Assembly (NCBI GenBank): GCA_910586395.1
Contig: CAJUFX010000011.1
Coordinates: forward strand, 20,697 to 84,696
Source: an uncultured Bacteroidales bacterium
GTDB taxonomy: Bacteria; Bacteroidota; Bacteroidia; Bacteroidales; P3
Length of the DNA stretch: 64,000 nt
Reading direction: 5' to 3'
Part shown: one piece after another, positions 1 to 9,500 of the stretch
How positions within the stretch are numbered: the stretch's first letter is position 1
Layout of the letters: every line of letters begins with the position of its first letter
Translations under genes and position numbers: made by a program
Notes under the pieces: model-generated
What the model saw: only the letters and a program-made list of their open reading frames with translations
Database searches by the model: none
Told to the model about the DNA's origin: nothing

Positions 1-1176
1 GACATCATCTTCACGCTCTCCGGCACCGTCCGCAACGACGACAACATGCAACCGCTGGCCGATGCCGAAATCCACCTTTCCGGCTCGGACGGCATGATTA
101 TCCGCACGCTGACGAACTCCAAAGGATTTTATCGGTTCGACAACCATCAGATACAACCGCAGACCACTTACCAACTGACCGTCGAGAAGAAAGACTTTTT
201 GGGTGCGGAGGCGACCGAAACGACGGTGGGCCTCATCGCCAGTACCGACCTCGTGCGCGACTTCTCGCTTTCCAAGGTGCCGCAGGGGCCGGTCGTGTTG
301 CCGGAAATCCTGTACGACCTCGGCCGCTGGGAACTCAAGCCGCAATACGAAGACTCGCTGTTCGGCCTGATCCTGCTGCTGGAGAAGAACCCGCGCCTAG
401 TCATAGAACTGGCGTCGCATACCGACGTCCGCCCGATTGCGATGGGCAACGATTCGCTCTCGCAGCTGCGCGCGCAATCGGTCGTGGATTACCTGATTAC
501 GAGAGGCATCCACCCGCAACGGCTCGTGGCCAAAGGCTACGGCGCGCAAGTGCCGCGTAGGTTGCAAACAGACTTGGCTTCAACTTTCGGCGGCGAAACC
601 TTCGTGTTTGAGGCCGGCACCGTACTTTCACCGGCATACATCGACTCCCTACCCGACCGCAACCGGCGCGAGGCGGCCCACCAGTTGAACCGGCGTACCG
701 AATTCAGCGTCTTGCGTGACGACTTCATTCCGACAGTCGATGCCGATGAAGCGGCGGGCGGCGCGATCGGCCTCGGCGACCTGTTGCGGGACCGCAGCGT
801 ACCGTTCCAACGCAACCCGAACGGCCTGCCCGAATTTACGGTCATCGTGAACGGCATGGGTCTGCAGGCCGTCTTGAGCGAAAAGGCCAAACTGCCGCAA
901 ATCAGCACCGATGCCGTCATGCGGCTGTTACAGGCTGAAAAACTGAGCAAAAAACACTTCAAGGACGGGGCCGACGCATTCGACGAAGACGGCGAAGTAT
1001 TGCCGAACAAACGCGTAAGCCTACAGGAAATCAAAGTGGGCCGTTTTTATATCGACCGCACGGAATGCGTGACGGTGGAAGAACTGCCGGCCGACCTGCT
1101 GCTGACGCGGCCGGCCCTGAAGAAAGCCGGCGACTATACGATTGACACGGAACAAGACGAAATCCGGTTTGAATAG
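1..1176 (+). CDS. OmpA-family CRD-OmpA protein, PorE-like (5' end outside window)
   Basis: The reading frame is open from base 1, so the true start lies upstream; 391 C-terminal residues are visible. The first ~75 residues look like a carboxypeptidase-regulatory (CRD) beta-sandwich (SGTVRNDDN, then NSKGFYRFDN). An OmpA C-terminal peptidoglycan-binding domain follows at ~100-185 (ASHTDVR, LSQLRAQSVVDYL, KGYGAQVPR). A tail of ~180 residues of unknown fold ends the protein. The CRD then OmpA order matches the C-terminal half of PorE, a periplasmic T9SS component that binds peptidoglycan; in PorE, TPR and beta-propeller domains precede it and would lie outside the window. T9SS cargo genes a few kb downstream fit. 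Other CRD-OmpA proteins remain possible. The next gene, purM, is 107 bp away on the same strand. Confidence 0.72.
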   Translation, partial: DIIFTLSGTVRNDDNMQPLADAEIHLSGSDGMIIRTLTNSKGFYRFDNHQIQPQTTYQLTVEKKDFLGAEATETTVGLIASTDLVRDFSLSKVPQGPVVLPEILYDLGRWELKPQYEDSLFGLILLLEKNPRLVIELASHTDVRPIAMGNDSLSQLRAQSVVDYLITRGIHPQRLVAKGYGAQVPRRLQTDLASTFGGETFVFEAGTVLSPAYIDSLPDRNRREAAHQLNRRTEFSVLRDDFIPTVDADEAAGGAIGLGDLLRDRSVPFQRNPNGLPEFTVIVNGMGLQAVLSEKAKLPQISTDAVMRLLQAEKLSKKHFKDGADAFDEDGEVLPNKRVSLQEIKVGRFYIDRTECVTVEELPADLLLTRPALKKAGDYTIDTEQDEIRFE

Positions 1177-1283
1177 AAGCCGGAGACCGGACCGTCGCTC
1201 CAACCGGTGCCGAACCCGCACCTGTACCGACGGAAACGGACGCGCCGAAACAAAACAGTAACCAAACCTAAACCATACCTACC

Positions 1284-2471
1284 ATGAACGAAGCCAACAA
1301 ATACGAACAGCGCGGCGTTTCCGCCTCCAAGACGGACGTAAAGACCGCGATAAAGAATCTGAGCAAGGGCCTTTATCCCAAGGCTTTCTGCAAAGTCATC
1401 CCGGACGTGCTGAACGAGAATAAAAAAAGCCTGTTCGGCCCCGCCTACTGCAACATCATGCACGCGGACGGCGCCGGCACGAAAGCGGTTCTGGCTTATC
1501 TGTACTGGAAAGAGACGGGCGACCTCTCGGTATGGAAAGGCATCGCCCAGGACGCGATTGTCATGAACACGGACGATTTGATTTGCGCCGGCGCGACCGA
1601 CAACATGGTATTGACTTCGACGATAGGCCGTAACAAATTCCGCATCCCGGGCGAAGTGGTCTCGGCCGTCATAGAAGGCACGCAGGAATTCTGCGACCTC
1701 ATGGCCAAGGAACACATCCACATCACGTTCGCCGGCGGCGAAACGGCCGACATGGGCGACAGCATCCGCACGATGGTCGTCGATTCGACCGTGAGCGCGC
1801 GCCTGAAACGCAGCGACGTCATCACAGGCGACCGCATACAGCCTGGCGACCTCGTCATCGGTCTGGCTTCGGCCGGCCAAACCCGGTACGAACAGGCCTA
1901 TTGCAGCGGCATCGGCAGCAACGGCCTTACCTCGGCGCGCCACGACGTACTCTGCAAGGACTATGCGGCCAAATACCCGGAATCTTACGACAACCAGGTG
2001 GACGAATCGCTGGTGTACAGCGGCGACAAACATCTGACCGACGCCACGGAAGTACCCGGCATGAACGTGGGGCAACTGTTGCTCTCCCCCACGCGTACCT
2101 ACGCGCCGGTCATGAAGACGGTTCTGGAGAGTTTCCGCCCGTCCGTGCACGGCATCATCCACTGCAGCGGCGGCGCGCAGACCAAGGTACTCAACTTCAT
2201 CGACAACATCCACGTGGTGAAAGACCACCTGTTCAAGACACCGCCCGTCTTCACGATGATTCAGGCTTCTTCCCAGACCCCTTGGGAGGAAATGTACAAG
2301 GTGTTCAACATGGGCCACCGCATGGAACTGTACGTCAAGGAAAACATCGCCGACGAAATCATCAAGATCGCCCAATACTACGACCTCGACGCCCAAGTCA
2401 TCGGCCATTGCGAGGCGAGCGACCGCAAACAGGTGACGGTCAAGGGCGAACACGGCACGTACCGCTACTAA
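1284..2471 (+). CDS. purM: Phosphoribosylformylglycinamidine cyclo-ligase (AIR synthase)
   Basis: Converts FGAM and ATP to aminoimidazole ribonucleotide in cytoplasmic de novo purine synthesis. The 395-aa product has the PurM/AIRS two-domain layout. The N-terminal ATPase half includes HADGAGTKAVLAYLYW, DAIVMNTDDLICAGA and FAGGETADMGD. The C-terminal half includes DLVIGLASAGQTRYEQ and GIIHCSGGAQTKVL. It is longer than the E. coli enzyme (~345 aa), as I recall for Bacteroidota forms. The ATG sits just after an A-rich leader. A strong hairpin follows the gene (2522-2563), so it probably ends a transcription unit. Confidence 0.93.
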   Translation: MNEANKYEQRGVSASKTDVKTAIKNLSKGLYPKAFCKVIPDVLNENKKSLFGPAYCNIMHADGAGTKAVLAYLYWKETGDLSVWKGIAQDAIVMNTDDLICAGATDNMVLTSTIGRNKFRIPGEVVSAVIEGTQEFCDLMAKEHIHITFAGGETADMGDSIRTMVVDSTVSARLKRSDVITGDRIQPGDLVIGLASAGQTRYEQAYCSGIGSNGLTSARHDVLCKDYAAKYPESYDNQVDESLVYSGDKHLTDATEVPGMNVGQLLLSPTRTYAPVMKTVLESFRPSVHGIIHCSGGAQTKVLNFIDNIHVVKDHLFKTPPVFTMIQASSQTPWEEMYKVFNMGHRMELYVKENIADEIIKIAQYYDLDAQVIGHCEASDRKQVTVKGEHGTYRY

Positions 2472-2521
2472 TTGGAACGATTGCCTCCGACCGCCTGAGG
2501 CCAAACGGGCGGGCATTCCCG

Positions 2522-2563
2522 AAAGCATCGGAATACGGATTTTCAGCCGTATTTCGGTGCTTT
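2522..2563 (+). terminator. Rho-independent terminator after purM
   Basis: A 17-bp stem (arms 2522-2538 and 2547-2563, with two G-U pairs) and an 8-nt loop, ending in TTTT. It lies 50 bp after the purM stop codon. Confidence 0.7.
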
Positions 2564-2670
2564 TCGCATATATCAACACAATTATTTAATTCTGTTATCA
2601 TTACAATACATTTCAAGCGTTATGGGAACGCAGTTCGGTTATATTTCAGGTATTTTTACCCGTTTTTGCC

Positions 2671-2678
2671 TATCTTTG
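2671..2678 (+). promoter_or_regulatory. Probable Bacteroidota -7 box (TATCTTTG) for the TonB receptor gene
   Basis: TATCTTTG matches TAnnTTTG and lies 37 bp before the ATG at 2716, after the purM terminator. The -33 element is poor (TTTC near 2645). The surrounding 2472-2715 interval holds no gene and is AT-rich next to the coding DNA. Confidence 0.5.
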
Positions 2679-2715
2679 CCACTTTGTAATTTCCCGCATT
2701 AGGGCCTAATAAAAT

Positions 2716-5256
2716 ATGAGACAGACTTTTACATCATATCATACCGTTTGGGGACGCCTTTTATCCCACGTAGCCGCAGGCTTGTTGCTCTGCGCGTTCG
2801 GTATTTCCCCTGCATTGGCTCAAAAGACCTATACGATTTCCGGCGTTGTGACGGATGCGGCCAACAAGGAGACGTTGCCTCAGGCGCACGTCTTGATCGA
2901 CGGCAAGGCCGGCGTCGGTGCCGTGACCGACTTCGACGGCCGCTATACGCTGACCGTCAGCCAACCGGAAGTCACGTTGCTTTACCATTATATCGGCTAC
3001 GACGTACACCGGGAGCAGGTCAAGTTCAAAGCCGGCGAAACGTCGAAAGACCTTTCCATCGCGCTCCGCATGAAAGCGACGGAACTCCGCGCCGTCAAGG
3101 TGGTGGGCACGCGCTATACGGCCGATGCCAAGACGTCCATCCAAACACTGGAAGTCGTCGGCCTCAAGGAATTGGAGAAGAAAAACGCGACGACGCTCGA
3201 CAAGGCGCTGAGCAATGTGGCCGGTTTGGCCATCGTCGATAACGAACCGCAGATGCGGGGCGGCAGCGGTTTCAGTTCCGGCATGGGCAGCCGCGTGGGC
3301 ATGTTGCTGGACGAGATGCCGATTCTGCGCGCCGACGCGGGACGCCCCACCTGGAACCTGATTCCGATGGAGGACGTGGCGCAGGTGGAAGTGCTCAAAG
3401 GCGCCTCGTCGGTGCTGTTCGGCTCGGCCGCCATCAACGGCGCCATCAACGTGCGCACGGCCTATGCCAAAGCCGAACCCGAAACCAAAGCCAAACTACA
3501 TGTCGGCGCCTACAGCAAACCCAAGCAGAAAGACCTCGCGCCCTGGACCAAGAACCTGCCGCTCGTCTATGGCGCGAGCCTCTCGCACGCGCGCAGAATC
3601 GGCAAAAAATTCGACTTGACGCTCGGCGCGGAATTCGAGAACAACGACGGCTACCGCGGGCCGGGCCACGCACCCACGACGGGCCCCGACAAAAAAAACG
3701 AACTCGTCCGGCAGGAAATGCGCGTACGCACCAACGTGGGCATGCAGTACCGAATCAACGAACAGTGGACGGTAGCCCTGAACGGCAACTTCATGTATTC
3801 CGACAACCAAATGTATAACTTTTGGTTCAACGCCGACGAAGGCATCTATTACTCCTATCCCGGCTCGCTGACCCACTTCAAGGATTACATCTTCTTCATC
3901 GACCCGCACGTCAAGTACGTGCATCCGAAAGGCGGCATCCATACGTTCGACTCGCGCGTCTTCTATTCCGACAACCACGCGATCGACATGCCGGCCGACG
4001 TATTGGGGCAGGACGCCTTTTCACGCAGCGTCTATAACGCCTATCAATACAAAAAGACCTTCAAGAAAGCCGGCAACCTGTCTTTAGCCACGGGCGCGAC
4101 CAACCAGTTTACGTATTCGTTCGGCGAGGTCTTTTCCGGCAGCCTGGAGAATTTCGGCGAGGGACACCACACGGGCGACAACTTCGCGCTCTTCGCGTTG
4201 TTGAGCAAGAAATTCCTCAAGGACGAAAGTTTAGGCATCGAACTCGGCGGCCGCTGGGAACTCTGCATGGTGGACGACTGGATGGAGAATGCGCCGGTCT
4301 TCCAACTCGGCATCAACTACGAGCTCAAGAAGTCGCACACGTTCTTCCGCGGCTCCGTCGGCCAGGGCTACCGCGCCGCGACGATAGGCGAGAAATTCAT
4401 CACCACGAAGGTGGGCATGTTCGGCTTCTATCCCAACCCCGACCTGAAGTCGGAACGGAGCCTGAACATGGAACTCGGCATCCGCCAGATGTTCCGCCTC
4501 GGCGCGATCCAAGGCTTTGTGGACGTGGCGGGTTTCCATCAGATTTACGACAACTACATCGAGTTTTTCTTCGGGCCGTGGAACCGTGGCGCCAATACGT
4601 TGGAGCAATACGGTTTCCGCTATTTCAATACAGGCCGCGCGACGATTTCGGGCGCGGAGGCCTCGCTGATGTTCGAGGCCGAACTGGCCGACTTCGTCAA
4701 CCTGCAGACGATGCTCAACTATACGTATTCGCTCCCCGTCTGCCGCGACCGCGACTTCGTCTATGCCACGACCAATGCCGGCTTACCGACCGAGCACCAC
4801 TACACTTATGAGAACAGCGCTTCAGACCCCTCCAAGGGCATCCTTAAATACCGCATCCAGCATATCGCCAAACTGGACGTCAACCTCAATTTCCTCAAAC
4901 GCTTCACCGTAGGTGTCGGCCTGCAGTACATGAGCGCGATGAAAATTGTCGATCGCTTGTTTTTGGACTTGGACAAACGGGCGGAAGATCATGCCGGCTG
5001 GCTGGACTTGATGCCGAATACCGTCATGCCGTTCGACGGCATGGTCAACTTCATGGAGAAACACAAGAACGGCTCTCTGATTCTGGACTTGCGGGCCAGC
5101 GTGGAATTGGGCGCGTTCACAATCGCACTGATGGTCAACAACGTCCTCAACAGCACCTATGCGTTGCGGCCGCTCTGCGTCGAGGCGCCGCGCCTGACCA
5201 AACTGCAGGTCGTCTATCGCTTTACCGAGAAATTCAAGGAGAAAAAATCGGAATAA
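2716..5256 (+). CDS. TonB-dependent receptor (SusC/Cir-like outer-membrane transporter)
   Basis: An 846-aa outer-membrane receptor driven by TonB-ExbBD. Residues 1-35 form a signal peptide ending near ALAQ. A CarboxypepD_reg-like domain spans ~38-120 (ISGVVTDAANKETLPQAHV, then FDGRYTLTV). The plug follows at ~130-250 (TLDKALSNVAGLAIVDNEPQ, QVEVLKGASSVLFGSAAING). The 22-strand barrel fills the rest and ends in LTKLQVVYRF-type strands. The plug has no SusC signature, and no SusD gene is adjacent, so this looks more like a siderophore, haem or cobalamin-class receptor than a glycan-uptake pair; the substrate is unknown. The next gene, a T9SS cargo protein, begins 35 bp downstream and is probably co-transcribed. 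Confidence 0.9.
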   Translation: MRQTFTSYHTVWGRLLSHVAAGLLLCAFGISPALAQKTYTISGVVTDAANKETLPQAHVLIDGKAGVGAVTDFDGRYTLTVSQPEVTLLYHYIGYDVHREQVKFKAGETSKDLSIALRMKATELRAVKVVGTRYTADAKTSIQTLEVVGLKELEKKNATTLDKALSNVAGLAIVDNEPQMRGGSGFSSGMGSRVGMLLDEMPILRADAGRPTWNLIPMEDVAQVEVLKGASSVLFGSAAINGAINVRTAYAKAEPETKAKLHVGAYSKPKQKDLAPWTKNLPLVYGASLSHARRIGKKFDLTLGAEFENNDGYRGPGHAPTTGPDKKNELVRQEMRVRTNVGMQYRINEQWTVALNGNFMYSDNQMYNFWFNADEGIYYSYPGSLTHFKDYIFFIDPHVKYVHPKGGIHTFDSRVFYSDNHAIDMPADVLGQDAFSRSVYNAYQYKKTFKKAGNLSLATGATNQFTYSFGEVFSGSLENFGEGHHTGDNFALFALLSKKFLKDESLGIELGGRWELCMVDDWMENAPVFQLGINYELKKSHTFFRGSVGQGYRAATIGEKFITTKVGMFGFYPNPDLKSERSLNMELGIRQMFRLGAIQGFVDVAGFHQIYDNYIEFFFGPWNRGANTLEQYGFRYFNTGRATISGAEASLMFEAELADFVNLQTMLNYTYSLPVCRDRDFVYATTNAGLPTEHHYTYENSASDPSKGILKYRIQHIAKLDVNLNFLKRFTVGVGLQYMSAMKIVDRLFLDLDKRAEDHAGWLDLMPNTVMPFDGMVNFMEKHKNGSLILDLRASVELGAFTIALMVNNVLNSTYALRPLCVEAPRLTKLQVVYRFTEKFKEKKSE

Positions 5257-5291
5257 TCAACCCATAAGATAAACCCTAAAAAAAGACCATA

Positions 5292-6239
5292 ATGAAAAAG
5301 ACGTTGGTATTGCTGACCGCGTTATTGACGGTTAGCCTCGCCTGGGCGCAACAATTGCCCGACGGCGGTTTCGAAGAATGGAAAACCGGCAAGACCCACC
5401 AAGGAACGACGTATGACGACTTGGCCAATCCGTTTTGGCAAACGTTGAACGTACTCTCCACCTTGCCGCCCGAAATGGGGACCGGCCCCGTGGTTGTTTT
5501 CAAAGAGCAAGGCAAACACGGCTATTGTCCTAAAATGGAATCGAACGAACTGACGTTGGGCGAAAAGACAATCTTCCTGCCCGGCGTAGTCGGCGCCATT
5601 ACCGTCATCATCGACAAACAGACGGCGCAATTCGGCCGTCCTTACACCGGCCGCCCGGAAGCGCTGAAAGGCGTCATGAAATACAAGCCCGTCAACGGTG
5701 ACTCGGCCGCCATTTTCGTAGAAGTTTACAAAACGAGCGAAAGCGGACAACGCCAAATGATAACCCGCAATGAAGTCATTTACAAAGAAGCTGTCGCGGA
5801 TTGGACGGAATTCAATATTCCGCTTGACTATCTGTCCGACGAAACGCCCGACTCCATCTGCGTGCTCTTTGTTTCGAGCGCGGGCTACGACTTCGACGAC
5901 CTGTTCAACTGCAAAGGCCAAGTCGGCAGTACGCTTTGGGTGGACGATTGCCGCTTCGTCATTGACGGCAACGACCCGGGCGCGCCCGAAACCGCGAACG
6001 AAGTCCTGAACACGCTTCAAGTACGCGCCTACCCCAACCCGGCGACGGACGTCCTGAACGTGACGGTGGAAGAAAACGCCCAACTGACGGTTTTTGACCA
6101 AGCCGGCCGTGTATTGTTGCAACAGCCCGTACAGGCTGGCGAAAACGCACTGAACATCACCGAACTCAAAGCCGGTTTCTACACCTATCGCGTGGCGAAC
6201 GCGCAGAAAAACGGTTGCGGGAAGTTCATCAAACGGTAA
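5292..6239 (+). CDS. PCMD-domain secreted protein with T9SS type A sorting domain
   Basis: A 315-aa exported protein. A signal peptide (MKKTLVLLTALLTVSLAWAQ) precedes LPDGGFEEWK, the typical opening of the PCMD (putative carbohydrate metabolism) domain, which runs to ~225 and ends with TLWVDDCRFV. The last ~75 residues are a T9SS type A sorting domain: YPNPATDVLNV, LTVFDQAGRVLL, and LKAGFYTYRV with a basic end (KFIKR). This predicts transport across the outer membrane and surface attachment or release. It lies 35 bp after the TonB receptor, suggesting a receptor plus surface-protein pair. Its domain family recurs in the two giant proteins downstream. The ligand is unknown. Confidence 0.85.
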   Translation: MKKTLVLLTALLTVSLAWAQQLPDGGFEEWKTGKTHQGTTYDDLANPFWQTLNVLSTLPPEMGTGPVVVFKEQGKHGYCPKMESNELTLGEKTIFLPGVVGAITVIIDKQTAQFGRPYTGRPEALKGVMKYKPVNGDSAAIFVEVYKTSESGQRQMITRNEVIYKEAVADWTEFNIPLDYLSDETPDSICVLFVSSAGYDFDDLFNCKGQVGSTLWVDDCRFVIDGNDPGAPETANEVLNTLQVRAYPNPATDVLNVTVEENAQLTVFDQAGRVLLQQPVQAGENALNITELKAGFYTYRVANAQKNGCGKFIKR

Positions 6240-6539
6240 TCCACGATTCCGCTTTTATCGGACGGAAGCCGGCCTTTTCAGGCCGGCTTCCGCATTTTAT
6301 CCCCCTGCCTTTCAGCGAAATTTCGGTAAATTTCCCGTCGGACGGCCTTACGCGCTGCTATACACATCAAATCATTTATTTTCATTATTTTACAGTTATC
6401 CCTTATATTAGTGTACGCGCGCGAAGACGAAATTCGGTATTTTAGTCGGGCATCTATGGACACTAACCCTTACTTTTGCACGTTTCAAAAAGCGACATGA
6501 TATTTTGTTTTACCTCATGTCGCACAAAAACAAGCCAAT
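6240..6539 (+). other. Intergenic region with terminator and promoter
   Basis: No gene seen. It holds a hairpin at 6263-6292. Further on is AT-rich DNA with TACTTTTG (6471-6478), a fit to the TAnnTTTG -7 box; no convincing -33 box is visible at the right spacing. The predicted leader to the ATG at 6540 is ~55 nt. Confidence 0.5.
6263..6292 (+). terminator. Hairpin terminator after the receptor/PCMD pair
   Basis: Perfect 12-bp GC-rich stem CGGAAGCCGGCC / GGCCGGCTTCCG with a 6-nt loop, followed by CATTTTAT. Confidence 0.65.
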
Positions 6540-9500
6540 ATGAAAAAGCATCTGTATGCTTTATCACTGTCCCTCTGCTTGGCGGCCGGCTCGCTTGCGA
6601 CCGCCTTTGGACAGGTTACGGAAAAGAACGGCACGCCTCAGGCCCCCAACTACGATTTCGAGGTTTGGGACAACCCCGAACCCTGGGGCTGGAATTCGAG
6701 TTCGTGCTTCGAAGCGGGGAATGCGCCATCGCAATACAAGCGAAACCAATCCATTTGGGCATCCAATGATATCCGTCCCGGGAGCCGCGGGGTTTACTCC
6801 GTCCTCATCAAAGTAACCCAATCCAGTTGGAAACATTACAAATTCCCATTCGGAGCCACATCGTACGAGCAAATGGGTTCACTAAGCACCGGTACGCTGT
6901 ATTACTACGACGACAAGGGCAACGAAAAGTCCTGCATCTACACGAATACCGGCGACAATTCAAAACGCTGGGCGTTTACGGGTCGTCCCGACTCGGTCGT
7001 GTTCTGGGTCAAGAAAGGAATCAACGGCGGACGCCCGGCCGACTTCACACTTTATCTCCATAACAACAAGAAATTAGAAGACCGGAACCCGAACGGTACG
7101 GCCGTCGGCACCGTCATCGGTTCGGCCGCCTGCAAAATCACGAACACCGACTGGCAACGCATCAGCCTGCCGATAAAATACGCCAACAACGACACCCCCG
7201 CCTATCTGCTATGCAGCTTCACGGCCGGCAACAATTTCCGCGAGGTGGTGGAAGGCGACGAACTTTGGGTGGACGATATGCTGTTCATTTACAAGCCGAG
7301 CCTGCGCATCGACGCGGATACCGTCATTCCCGTGCCGGTCCGCAAAACCGAAGCTTTCGCCACGCTCGAAATCCCGTTTTCGCTCAGCGGCACGATGAGC
7401 CCGTTCAACCTCGAAGCCGACAACATCGTCTATGCCGAACTCTCGGACGCAAACGGTTCTTTCGCCAACCCGCTGACGGTGGGAGAAATGACGACGGACG
7501 AAAGCGGCGAAATCGCCGTAAAAATTCCGACCGATCTGCCCATCAGCGCCTCGACCACTTACAAACTGCGCCTGCGCGCCACGAACTACCCGCTGTTGAG
7601 CGAAAACACGGTGGCTTTGGACCTGCATTACGTCTATCGCCTGACCGTGGATGCGAACCCCGTCTGGGCCGCGCAAATCAACGCGACCGACACGATTTTG
7701 CGCGAAACGGCCACTTATACGGCCGTCTGCGGAAACGTCCTGCCGGGTCTGCACCTGCAAAACTGGCTGTTGAACGGCGAAGCGGTATCGGACGCCCTTT
7801 CGTACACGCTGACGATGGATCAGGATTATACGCTGACGGCGCAATTCGACACGAACTACTACGATGTGACCGTTTCGGCGGGCACGGGCGGCGCGATTGA
7901 CATCGACGGCACGGCCTCCGCCGACGGCGCGAATCCTTACGAAGCCCGGCTGATTCACAATGCCGTCCTAAACCTGAACGCCACGGCCGATTTCGGCTAT
8001 CATTTCCGCGAATGGCAATTGGACGGCCAAACGCTCTCGACCGAGAATCCGCTGGCTTTCACCGTGACCGACCAAGCCAATCTGACGGCCGTTTTCGACA
8101 CCAACGTTTACGAAATTTCGTTTACCGCCGTACCGGCCGAGATGGGGACGACGACGAACAGCGGCGCGCACAAACATTTTACGTCCGTGAGTTCGACGGC
8201 CGAAGCCGCCGAATATGCCAAATTCCTTTACTGGCGTGAGGCCGGAAAAACGGAAGCCATCCGTTACGAAGCCGAACTGCCGATCGAGTCCGTCAGCGCG
8301 GCGGCCGCCTACGAAGCGGTCTTCGCCTCGCAGACGTTCGACGTGACGACGGTTGCCGAACCGGCCGGATGCGGCCATACGACCGGCGACGCCACTTACG
8401 AAGCCTTTCCGCTGACGGCGCAGGCGCAAGTGGAAGCCACGACGGCCGAAGGCTATCATTTCACGTATTGGACCTACGCCATAGACGGCCTGAACCAGAC
8501 CGAACGCCCAACCGAAAACCCGTTCGTCTTCGTGGAGAACGGGCATGTAGCGCACCACTATGCGTTTACGGCGCATTTCGACCTCAACCGCTATGCGTTG
8601 ACGGCCGACGCCGAACACGGCACGGTGGAAGGCCTCGGTTCGTTCGACCACAACACCGAAGTGACGCTCAACGCGACGCCCGATGACGGCTATGCGTTTG
8701 CGGGCTGGTTCGAAAACGGCGACCTGATTGCCGACACCCCGACACTGGCTTTCAACCTGACATCCGACCGGCATCTGACGGCCGTATTCTCGCCCGTGGT
8801 CTATACACTGACATTTCAGGTCCGCGGCGACAAAACGCTCGGCCGCATCACACAGCCGGCCGAAGCGGAAGGCCTTTACGCGCATTTCACGACCTTGCGC
8901 CTGGCGGCCGAACCGACCGAAGGCAACGAATTCCGCTACTGGCTCGTGAACGGCGACACCGTGGCCAACACCGCGACCCACTCGTTGGAAGTGGACGGAG
9001 GAAAGGCCGTGGAGGCCGTTTTCTCGCCCTTGCGCAAACGGCTGACCGTCTTGAATCCGCAAGACGACCGCGGCACGACGACGGGCAACGGGCTGTATGA
9101 ACACGGCTCGGCCGTGGAAGCGACCGCCGCAGCGGCTAACGGCTACCGTTTCGCCCATTGGACGGACGAAGCCGGCAATACGCTGACCGACAACCCACTT
9201 ACGATAGACGCCTTGACGGAAGACCGGACCTATACGGCCGTGTTCGAAGCCGAATCGTTCCAACTCTGCCTGACCAACCCGACGCCCGAACAAGGCACGG
9301 CGACGATAGACGGCGAAACGCTGACCGACGCCTGTCCGGCTTTCCCGTATCTGCATACGGTGACGCTGACGGCCGCGCCCGCCCCGGAACACCGCTTCGC
9401 GGGCTGGCTCAACGCCGGGACGAACGACACGCTGACCGACAACCCGCTCAAACTGACGGTGCGGGCCGACCGGCATCTGACAGCTCTGTTCGACATGGCC

